NCBI GenBank assembly: GCA_050053595.1
Contig: JASFTK010000001.1
Span: forward strand, 30,143 to 94,142
DNA: 64,000 nt
Reading direction: 5' to 3'
From: GCA-2726865 sp050053595
Lineage (GTDB): Archaea > Thermoproteota > Bathyarchaeia > TCS64
Position numbers and translations under genes: made by a program. Of this stretch, positions 57,435-64,000 are shown one piece after another. The notes under the pieces are model-generated. The model was not told the origin of the DNA, did no database searches, and was given only the letters and a program-made list of their open reading frames with translations. How positions within the stretch are numbered: position 1 is the stretch's first letter; every line of letters starts with the position of its first letter.

Positions 57435-59438
57435 TTGGGTAATATCCGGTCTCATGGTTTTTCACACGATGGATCTCGACATGGCCGTAGAAGGGGGGAG
57501 GACGAGCGCAAGCCCCTGAAGGTCGCCTTAGCGGGTAATGCCAACGTCGGGAAGAGCGTCATCTTCAACGAGCTCACGGGGCTCCACCAGCACGTTGGGA
57601 ACTGGCCGGGAAAGACCGTGGAACGGGCCGAGGGCACCCTGGGGTTCCAAGGTCGTACCATAGACGTCCTAGATCTCCCAGGCATCTACAGCCTCTCCAC
57701 CTACAGCATCGAGGAACTGGTTAGCCGGGAGTACATCGCCGTCGATAGGCCCGATGTCCTGGTGAATGTCGTCGACGCCTCTACCCTGGAGAGGAACCTG
57801 TTCTTCACCCTCCAACTCTTGGAGCTTGAGCCCCGTATGGTCATCGCTCTCAACCAGATGGACGTCGCCGAGAAGAAGGGGATCAGGATAGACACCGAGA
57901 AGCTCTCAAAGGAACTGGGGGTCCCCGTCATCCCGACTGTGGCGGTGAAAGGCATAGGCCTCAAGGAATTGATGTCCGTAGTAGTAGAGATCGCCGAGGA
58001 AGATAGCGAACCCGCTGTCCCAATACTCTACGGACCAGAGGTCGAGGGGAGGCTCAGCGGGCTTGCTGAGAAGCTCAAGGGTTTAGATTCCCCCTACCCC
58101 ACACGGTGGCTCGCCATCAAGCTCTTGGAGAGGGATGAGGAGATAGAGAAAACCGTCTATCCTGTCATGCCCCTGGTCGAGGGGGTGGTTGAGGAACTAT
58201 CCAGGGAGATCGGGGGGATCCACGGCCACGACGCCCCCAGCGTCCTAGCTTCCGAGAGATACGCCGTCGCGAACGGGGTTGCCTCCGCCGTCACGACCCA
58301 CCACGACCCTGAACGGGGGCCAGGGTTAAGGGTCAAGGAGCTCACATCCCACCCGGTGCTGGGTTACGTCTTTATGTTCGCCGTGATACTGGCCGTCTTC
58401 TACACCATATTCTCTTTTGGGGATTACACCACCGCCCTTTTAGAGTCGCTTTTCGGAGCCCTACGGGCGGTCTATGAGGGGTGGCTGGGTGTGGGGCCTG
58501 TCCAGACCTTTGTGTGGGAGGGGATCATCGAGGGTGTCGTGGCCGGGGTCACCATCGCCCTCCCCTATATCGTCCCGTTCTATCTGGTTCTGTCGGTGTT
58601 GGAGGACTCGGGGTATCTTGCTAGGATCGCTTTCCTGATGGACTCGGCGATGCACCGTATGGGGCTCCACGGGAAGGGTTTCATCCCCTTGATGTTGGGT
58701 TTCGGTTGCAGCGTCCCAGCGACCCTGGGGTGCAGGATCATGGAGACCGAGAGGGAGCGTCTCATCTGTGCCCTTACTGCGACCTTGATACCCTGTGCCG
58801 CCCGGAGCGTCGTTATCATGGGGTTAGTGGCTGAATATGTCGGCTTCGAGTGGGCTGTAGCCCTCTATCTTATGGATTTCGCCCTCATCTTCTTGCTGGG
58901 CCGGGTCGCCTTCAAAGCGCTCCCCGGTGAGCCGATGGGGCTTATCATGGAGATGCCTTCCTATCGTATGCCCTCGTTGAACGTGACCCTCAGGAGGTCT
59001 TGGATAAAGCTGGAGCACTTTGTCAAGGAGGCCTTCCCCATCATGGTGGCTGGTAACTTAGTTATCCAGATAGCGAAACAGCTCGGGTTACTGGAGACGG
59101 TGCAATGGATATTGAGGCCGGTCACGGTAGGCTGGCTCGGGCTGCCTGCTGCTGCAGGTGTCACCCTGATATTCGGGGTGCTGCGGAAGGAGCTAACCCT
59201 GATCCTGTTAGCCTCGATGTTGGGGACCGCAAACTTCGCCCAGATCCTGACCCCGGTACAGATGTTCGTCTTCTCATTCGTGGTGATGATCTATGTCCCA
59301 TGTATCGCCACCATAGGGGCCCTCGTCAAGGAGTTCGGCTACTGGAAAGCCGCCCTCATCAGCCTCACTGAGATCGGTCTAGCCCTAGCGCTGGGAGGCG
59401 TTATGTATAGGGCTATTACTGTCCTAGGCCTCCTTTAG
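57435..59438 (+). CDS. feoB: Ferrous iron transporter FeoB
   Basis: 667 residues. A His/Arg-rich N-terminal head (HGFSHDGSRHGRRRG) is followed by the G-protein: G1 GNANVGKS (34-41), G3 DLPG, G4 NQMD. Then two gate domains of membrane helices: GFGCSVPATLGCRIMETER (conserved Cys in the first Gate) and PCIATIGALVKEFGYWKA. Downstream of its regulator by 27 bases; no separate feoA, whose role may be taken by the regulator's FeoA domain. TTG start; an internal ATG is not a better choice. Confidence 0.96.
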   Translation: MGNIRSHGFSHDGSRHGRRRGEDERKPLKVALAGNANVGKSVIFNELTGLHQHVGNWPGKTVERAEGTLGFQGRTIDVLDLPGIYSLSTYSIEELVSREYIAVDRPDVLVNVVDASTLERNLFFTLQLLELEPRMVIALNQMDVAEKKGIRIDTEKLSKELGVPVIPTVAVKGIGLKELMSVVVEIAEEDSEPAVPILYGPEVEGRLSGLAEKLKGLDSPYPTRWLAIKLLERDEEIEKTVYPVMPLVEGVVEELSREIGGIHGHDAPSVLASERYAVANGVASAVTTHHDPERGPGLRVKELTSHPVLGYVFMFAVILAVFYTIFSFGDYTTALLESLFGALRAVYEGWLGVGPVQTFVWEGIIEGVVAGVTIALPYIVPFYLVLSVLEDSGYLARIAFLMDSAMHRMGLHGKGFIPLMLGFGCSVPATLGCRIMETERERLICALTATLIPCAARSVVIMGLVAEYVGFEWAVALYLMDFALIFLLGRVAFKALPGEPMGLIMEMPSYRMPSLNVTLRRSWIKLEHFVKEAFPIMVAGNLVIQIAKQLGLLETVQWILRPVTVGWLGLPAAAGVTLIFGVLRKELTLILLASMLGTANFAQILTPVQMFVFSFVVMIYVPCIATIGALVKEFGYWKAALISLTEIGLALALGGVMYRAITVLGLL

Positions 59439-59501
59439 ACCCCCCCCCCGCCCCTGCAGGTCCCCGGATGAATGATGAATAATCGTCCTGTTACGGCCCT
59501 C

Positions 59502-59729
59502 TCAGACCACTATCATCGTCAGAGTGCTGTGTACCTTGTCCAAATGTCTGATCTTGAGGCTGATAGCGTCTTTCAACTCCTGCATCGTAGGGGTCTCGAC
59601 GATGGCGATTATGTCGTAGACCCCGTAGACCACATGGGTTTCCTTGACCTCGGGGATGGGCCTGAGATCGCTGAGCACCTCTTCCTCGGCGCCTACCTCG
59701 ACGTTGATGAGGACGAAAGCTTTAGCCAA
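59502..59729 (-). CDS. Lrp/AsnC ligand-binding (RAM) domain protein without DNA-binding domain
   Basis: 75 residues: AKAFVLINVEVGAEEEVLSD, then HVVYGVYDIIAIVETPTMQE and LDKVHSTLTMIVV, the ferredoxin-like RAM fold alone. Such stand-alone proteins form amino-acid-binding assemblies that modulate full-length Lrp proteins (for example that at 21818). Lacks an N-terminal HTH; upstream sequence on the minus strand gives no frame for one. Convergent with feoB, 63 bases away. Confidence 0.87.
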   Translation of the reverse strand: MAKAFVLINVEVGAEEEVLSDLRPIPEVKETHVVYGVYDIIAIVETPTMQELKDAISLKIRHLDKVHSTLTMIVV

Positions 59730-59853
59730 AACCTCGCACCAGAAAAGAGTAAGGTTGTTACTATACTTAACATTTCGTCAATACTCCGGCTTACCCAGAT
59801 CTTAACAAGAAGCAGGCATCAGATCCTATCCGGGTACTTGTTTGTATGAGACA

Positions 59854-60246
59854 ATGAAGCTCCTTGAGGAATATGAGGTCGCTCCGGATGGCTCTTATGT
59901 CAGACCTCTTCTGAGCGTGGGACGGGGGAGCCTGGCTCACTGCACCCTTCCTGAGGCGGCTGTCTCCGAGGCTGTCAAGCATAGATCTATCGATGAGATC
60001 TGGTATTTCATCGAGGGGGAGGGACAGGTCTGGAGGAGGTTCAGTGAGCGGGAGGAGACGGTGGATGTGGGTCCAGGGGTCTGTATCACCATCCCCGTTG
60101 GCACCGAGTTCCAGTTCAGGAACAAGGGGGAGGGGCCCCTACGTTTCCTCTGCTTCACCATGCCTCCCTGGCCCGGGGATGAAGAAGCCGTGAAGGTTCG
60201 AGGTCGTTGGGAACCGCAGACCCGTAATGAGGTCGACGACCACTAG
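59854..60246 (+). CDS. Cupin-domain protein
   Basis: 130 residues from ATG 59854 (a TTG at 59842 is an alternative). RPLLSVGRGSLAHCTLPEAA, VSEAVKHRSIDEIWYFIEGE (cupin motif 1 with His and Glu), GPGVCITIPVGTEFQFRNKG (motif 2, in which the usual His is Glu or Phe). Small beta-barrel, probably metal-binding; could be a sugar isomerase or a sensor. Its promoter region is shared with the RAM-domain gene. Function not fixed. Confidence 0.82.
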   Translation: MKLLEEYEVAPDGSYVRPLLSVGRGSLAHCTLPEAAVSEAVKHRSIDEIWYFIEGEGQVWRRFSEREETVDVGPGVCITIPVGTEFQFRNKGEGPLRFLCFTMPPWPGDEEAVKVRGRWEPQTRNEVDDH

Positions 60247-60310
60247 AGGTTTTTGGATGTTACCGTTGAATCTTTAAGGCCTCGGGCTAACTCATCCACG
60301 AGTTCTCAAG

Positions 60311-61072
60311 GTGAGTCGGGTGAAGAAACGGATGCAACCCCATATAATGTGTGGAGTAGGCGATGTCTCTAGATATGCCCTCCTCCCGGGGGACCCTGGT
60401 AGGGTAGATAGGATCGACTCCCATCTTGAAAGGTCCAGGAAGGTGGCGGATTATAGGGGGTATGTCACTTACACAGGGGAAGCCGGGGGTGTGGAGATAA
60501 CCGCCAGCTCAACGGGGATCGGCTGTCCCTCGGCTGCGATAGTCGTTGAGGAGTTGATGCAGTTGGGTGTTGAGACCTTCATCCGGGTGGGCACCACAGG
60601 GAGCCTCCAGCCCCATATTGATATCGGGGAGGTCATCATCGCCACGGCGGCGGTCCGGGCTGAGGGGACCTCAAAGAACTATGTCCCCGTGGAGTACCCG
60701 GCGGCGGCAGACCTAGATGTGGCTCTGGCCTTGATCCAGGCGGCTGAGGAGCTCAGTGTTGAGGTTCACCCCGGCATCGTGATATCCACCGACGCTTACT
60801 ATGGTGGGAACGAGGAGGTCATCAATAGTTATGGACCCGCGAACGTCCTCTCCATAGAGATGGAGGCGAGTACCATATTCACCCTCGCGGCTCTCAGGGG
60901 GAAACGGGCGGGAGCCATCATGGTGGTTGACGGTAACCTTGTCAAGGGTACAGGGAAGGGGGAGTTTGAGCCTGGGGAGCGATCAGGGGAGCTCGACGAA
61001 AGGGTCCAACGGTCCATAGACGACGAGATCAGGGTAGCCATAAGGGCCTGCCAGCTGCTCGAAGGGGTCTAA
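60311..61072 (+). CDS. Nucleoside phosphorylase (uridine/purine type)
   Basis: 253 residues of the NP-I family. LLPGDPGRVDRIDSHLER (phosphate loop, ~23), FIRVGTTGSLQPHIDIGEV, AEGTSKNYVPVEYPAAAD, SIEMEASTIFTLAALRGKRA (Glu-Met-Glu ribose contact) and VVDGNLVKGTGKGEFEPGE. Cleaves uridine or purine nucleosides with phosphate. Placed tail to tail with a nucleoside-type ABC importer (61073-64000), a natural salvage pairing. Start likely GTG with gtgagtcgg context. Confidence 0.9.
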   Translation: MSRVKKRMQPHIMCGVGDVSRYALLPGDPGRVDRIDSHLERSRKVADYRGYVTYTGEAGGVEITASSTGIGCPSAAIVVEELMQLGVETFIRVGTTGSLQPHIDIGEVIIATAAVRAEGTSKNYVPVEYPAAADLDVALALIQAAEELSVEVHPGIVISTDAYYGGNEEVINSYGPANVLSIEMEASTIFTLAALRGKRAGAIMVVDGNLVKGTGKGEFEPGERSGELDERVQRSIDDEIRVAIRACQLLEGV

Positions 61073-61999
61073 TTACTCCCGTTTGTAGGGCTTGTAGTCA
61101 CTGGGGGGCGTCGCCTTCCCCACCACTCCGGCTAATACCGCCACGGTGAGGACATAGGGGATGGTGAGGATTATCTGGGGAGGGAGGAGCCCCAAGGCCT
61201 GGAGCCTCATCTGGAGGGCATCGGCGAAACCGAAGAGTATGCTCGCCCCGAAGGCCCCGAAGGGCATCCACTTACCGAAGATCATCGCAGCCATCGCTAT
61301 GAACCCCCGGCCGCCGGCCATCCCCCAGGTGAAGAGGTTGAGATGACCCAGGCTCAGGAAAGCCCCGCCAAGTCCCGCGAACATACCGCTGATTGTGACG
61401 CATAGATATTTGACACGGAAGACATCGATCCCCGCTGTCTCCGCCGCTGTTGGATGCTCTCCGACGGCCCTGATCCTGAGCCCCAGGGGGGTTTTGAAGA
61501 TGACTACATAGGAGAGGACAGTCAGCAGGAACATTAGGTAGACCAAGGGGGAGTGGGAGCCTAGGATGGGACCGATGACAGGGATATCCCTGAGGAGCGG
61601 TATGGTCCACTTCCCGAGACCTTTGACCCCCTCCGAAGCGCCCCGGGATCCCCAGATTATCTGGCTCATGTAAGCGGTGAACCCCATCGCAAAGATGTTG
61701 ATCCCCGTGCCACTCACTATCTGGTCCCCGACGAACTTCACCGTGAGCACTGAGTGGAAGAAACCCAACGCCCCTCCGACCAAGACGGCGACCAATACCC
61801 CAAGCCAGGGGTTACCAGTGTAATATGTGGTGGTCACCCCGGCGAAGGCGCTTGTTAGCATCATCCCCTCGAGGCCGATGTTAATAATCCCCACCCTCTC
61901 GGAGAAGATCCCACCAAGTGCTGCGTAGGCGATTGGGGTAGCCATCCTGAGGGCCGCGGCGAATAAACCCAAGTTGATAACGTCGAGGAGGTTCACCAT
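61073..61999 (-). CDS. Nucleoside-type ABC transporter permease (NupQ/BmpC-like)
   Basis: 308 residues and 8-9 spans. YAALGGIFSERVGIINIGLE (the conserved inner-membrane permease motif of BPD_transp_2), MMLTSAFAGVTTTYYTG and TPLGLRIRAVGEHPTAAETA (EAA-like ATPase contact). The second of two permeases; stop adjacent to the phosphorylase stop. Overlaps the preceding permease gene by seven bases, so the ABC genes are translationally coupled. Confidence 0.93.
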   Translation of the reverse strand: MVNLLDVINLGLFAAALRMATPIAYAALGGIFSERVGIINIGLEGMMLTSAFAGVTTTYYTGNPWLGVLVAVLVGGALGFFHSVLTVKFVGDQIVSGTGINIFAMGFTAYMSQIIWGSRGASEGVKGLGKWTIPLLRDIPVIGPILGSHSPLVYLMFLLTVLSYVVIFKTPLGLRIRAVGEHPTAAETAGIDVFRVKYLCVTISGMFAGLGGAFLSLGHLNLFTWGMAGGRGFIAMAAMIFGKWMPFGAFGASILFGFADALQMRLQALGLLPPQIILTIPYVLTVAVLAGVVGKATPPSDYKPYKRE

Positions 62000-63045
62000 C
62001 TCAGGCCCCCCTTCCTGAGGATGCTCCTTATCAGCATCGGAGCTGCCACGAAAACGATCACTAACGCCTGCAGGAGAAAGACTATGTCTAGGGGGACTCC
62101 TGTGGCCCTAGTCATCACCATCCCCCCGCTCCGGAGGGCGCCGAAAAGGACCGCCGCGAGCACCACCCCAGCTGGGTGTAGCCCTCCTACCAAGGCTACG
62201 GCAAGCCCATCCCAGCCGTACCCCGGGGAAAAGCCGTCAATGTATCGGCGGTGGACCCCGAGGATCTCCCCTGAGCCCCCGAGGCCCGCTATTGCCCCGC
62301 TCACCAAGAGCGCTATGATCATACCTCTCTTGACGTCTATACCTGCATTCTCTGCTGCATCGGGGTTGAGCCCTGTGGCCCGGATCTCATAACCAAGGGT
62401 CGTCTTCCTGAGGAGGAAATAGGTGAAGGCGGCGAGGGATACAGCGGTTAAGAGGGCGGCCGAGAGTTGTGTTGGGGGGAGGATCCGGGGGAGTCTTGAG
62501 GACTCGAAGATGGGCACAGTCTGGGCCACCCAACCCGGAGCCTTGAAGGGGTAGTTCACCATATAGCTGGTCAGATAGAGCGCTACGTAGCTCATCATCA
62601 TAGTTGTGATGACCTCATGGGCGCCGAACCTCGTCCGCAGCACACCAGGTATCACACCCCAAATCCCCCCTGCCACGGCTCCGGCAAGGAGGGCGAGGAG
62701 GATGTGGACTGGGGCAGGCAGCCCCTCGAATGAGATCCCCACTACCGCGGATGCAAAGGCACCGACTAGGAACTGCCCCTCAGCCCCGATGTTGAACAGC
62801 CCCCCCTTAAAACTGAACAGGAAAGCGAGGGCTGTGAAGATGATAGGGGTTGCCTGGGTCAGGGTCTGGCCTATCCCGAAGATGTCCCCGAAGGCACCCT
62901 GGAACATCGCTGCATAGGCAGCGGTGGGGGAGTGACCGGTCACAGCGAGGACGACGGCCCCAACTATGAATGCCATGAGTATCGCGATCAGTTGGACCAG
63001 TACGTTCTTGAGCGTCCTTCGGAGGCCAGCGTCCATCATCTCCAC
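61993..63045 (-). CDS. Nucleoside-type ABC transporter permease (NupP/YufP-like)
   Basis: 350 residues, 8-10 spans. ALAFLFSFKGGLFNIGAEGQ is the family signature, and TTLGYEIRATGLNPDAAENA the ATPase-docking segment. First of the two permeases, starting directly after the ATPase stop. Together with the neighbouring salvage enzyme, suggests import of nucleosides (bmp-type system); a substrate-binding lipoprotein gene is expected beyond the window edge. Confidence 0.93.
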   Translation of the reverse strand: MEMMDAGLRRTLKNVLVQLIAILMAFIVGAVVLAVTGHSPTAAYAAMFQGAFGDIFGIGQTLTQATPIIFTALAFLFSFKGGLFNIGAEGQFLVGAFASAVVGISFEGLPAPVHILLALLAGAVAGGIWGVIPGVLRTRFGAHEVITTMMMSYVALYLTSYMVNYPFKAPGWVAQTVPIFESSRLPRILPPTQLSAALLTAVSLAAFTYFLLRKTTLGYEIRATGLNPDAAENAGIDVKRGMIIALLVSGAIAGLGGSGEILGVHRRYIDGFSPGYGWDGLAVALVGGLHPAGVVLAAVLFGALRSGGMVMTRATGVPLDIVFLLQALVIVFVAAPMLIRSILRKGGLRW

Positions 63046-64000
63046 TCACTCACCCCGCCCACCTGCCATGAGGAGGCCCACCTCTTGCTCACTGGTCTCC
63101 GTGGGGATCTTCACAGCCACGATCCTCCCCTCGTAGATAACGGCGATCCTGTCGCTGAGAGCCCAGATCTCATCTAGATCAGCAGAGAACAGGAGGATGG
63201 CACTCCCCTCATCCCTCATCTCCACTAGTTTCCTACGGACATACTCCGTGGCCCCCACGTCAAGGCCTCGGGTTGGCTGTGCGGCGATGATCAGCATTGG
63301 GCTCCTGCTGAACTCCCGGGCGACGATGACCCTCTGCTGGGTCCCTCCGGAGAGATTGCCCGCTGGAGTATTGACGCCGGGGGTGCTGATGTCATAGTCA
63401 GCGACAAGCCCTTCAGAGTGGCTCAAGGCTCTCTGGTAGTCGATAAAGAGTCCCCTCCGGGTGAACTCGGGTATACGGTGGCTCCCCAAGATGAGATTCT
63501 CGAGGACGGAGAAGTCGGGGATGAGCCCCCTCTTGTGGCGGTCCTCGGGTATGTGGGAGATACCCTTCCGGATCCTCTCGTGGGGAGACGCTCCAGTTAT
63601 TTCGTTTCCCCTCAGTACGACCCTGCCTTCTGTCGTCTCCCTGAGCCCCATTAGGACTTCAACCAGTTCTGTCTGGCCGTTCCCTTCGACCCCGGCTATC
63701 CCTAGGATCTCTGAAGCCCTCACCTTGAGGTCTATCCCTCGCAGGGCGGGGAGCCCCCTGTCGTCCAAGGCTTCTAAGCTCTCGACCTTGAGGATCGGTT
63801 CCCCGGCCTCCGCTTGCTGCTTCTCGAAAGAGTAGACAACCCTCCGCCCTACCATCATCTCTGCTAGACGCCCAAGGTCAGTCTCAGAGGCTTCCACGGT
63901 ACCGACAACCCGTCCCCGCTTCAGGATGGTGATGCGGTCACAGATGGCGAGAACCTCCCGGAGCTTGTGGCTTATGAAGATCACCGTCTTCCCCTGCTCC
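63046..64000 (-). CDS. Nucleoside-type ABC transporter ATP-binding protein (NupO/YufO-like), 5' end outside window
   Basis: Partial: the frame is open to the window end, so it lacks its first ABC domain's Walker A and signature. Visible are the end of domain 1 (EQGKTVIFISHKLREVLAIC), the linker, domain 2 with a degenerate Walker A (GIAGVEGNGQTELVEVLMGL), signature LSGGTQQRVIVAREF and Walker B LIIAAQPTRGLDVGA. This is the double-ABC layout of RbsA/YufO. Its stop is one base before the permease ATG. Confidence 0.93.
   Translation of the reverse strand, partial: EQGKTVIFISHKLREVLAICDRITILKRGRVVGTVEASETDLGRLAEMMVGRRVVYSFEKQQAEAGEPILKVESLEALDDRGLPALRGIDLKVRASEILGIAGVEGNGQTELVEVLMGLRETTEGRVVLRGNEITGASPHERIRKGISHIPEDRHKRGLIPDFSVLENLILGSHRIPEFTRRGLFIDYQRALSHSEGLVADYDISTPGVNTPAGNLSGGTQQRVIVAREFSRSPMLIIAAQPTRGLDVGATEYVRRKLVEMRDEGSAILLFSADLDEIWALSDRIAVIYEGRIVAVKIPTETSEQEVGLLMAGGRGE

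Noticed and set aside
59439..59455. Run of C after feoB as a phase-variable tract
   Set aside because: It is downstream of the stop codon, is not in a promoter, and cannot shift any reading frame.

Overview
The window is archaeal chromosomal DNA, probably from an anaerobic member of the TACK group. A Bathyarchaeia-like heterotroph is my best guess, but that placement is inference. The archaeal call is firm. Ribosomal proteins S19e, L39e, L31e, LX, L13e and acidic-tail L12, PDCD5, aIF1A, prefoldin alpha, SecE/Sss1-type SecE, NusG/Spt5, archaeal-type LeuRS and AlaRS, and the archaeal CoA enzymes pantoate kinase and phosphopantothenate synthetase are all present. Promoters are TATA boxes about 25-45 bases before the start codons. 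L13e points away from most Euryarchaeota. I see no rRNA, tRNA, CRISPR array or transposon.

Layout. 1-2.3 kb: end of nadA, a carbonic-anhydrase-like hexapeptide protein and endonuclease III. 2.5-22.3 kb: a catabolic and accessory stretch with two D-aminoacylase paralogs, an LsrF-like aldolase opposite a zinc alcohol dehydrogenase, a DDAH-type amidinohydrolase, a CPBP protease, a hydroxyisobutyrate dehydrogenase, an MlrC-type peptidase, M20 and M24 family proteins, an ATC-hydrolase-like protein, two MFS transporters and an Lrp regulator. 22.3-23.3 kb: two small membrane proteins, one frameshifted. 23.3-29.4 kb (minus strand): rpl12-alaS-leuS. 29.5-33.3 kb: acetamidase, a QueG-like Fe-S protein, an HpcH aldolase, and a ferritin-like protein plus rubredoxin. 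33.4-36.4 kb: rps19e-pdcd5-rpl39e-rpl31e-rplX-pfdA-ftsY-secE. 38.8-43.8 kb: nusG-rpl11-rpl1-rpl10, aIF1A, engB and rpl13-rps9-rpl13e. 44-51.7 kb: aminotransferase, hydroxyacid dehydrogenase, MFS, two CoA biosynthesis genes and threonine synthase. 52-55.5 kb: ilvB-ilvN-ilvC. 55.6-59.4 kb: a class II glutaminase, then an IdeR/DtxR regulator with a perfect operator palindrome, and feoB. 60.3-64 kb: a nucleoside phosphorylase facing a nucleoside-type ABC importer cut by the window end.

How it fits together. The organism makes its own branched-chain amino acids, threonine, NAD and CoA. It also carries many amidohydrolases and peptidases suited to unusual peptides (D-residues, N-acylated or beta/iso-linked), with MFS carriers between them. 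That is consistent with living on detrital protein or cell-wall material (inference).

The most unusual signals are these. (1) At least four genes have a good TATA box, a purine-rich ribosome site and a clear reading frame but no ATG/GTG/TTG where one is expected; AUC, AUA or CUG codons sit there instead. (2) A short membrane protein resembles the OSTC/Ost3 family of the eukaryotic oligosaccharyltransferase. (3) An eRF1/Vms1-like protein is present. (4) An M24 'pita-bread' protein has lost its metal aspartates. (5) A DtxR-FeoA regulator has an added four-cysteine cluster. (6) Two single-pass micro-proteins of 31 and 46 residues lie hidden in gaps.
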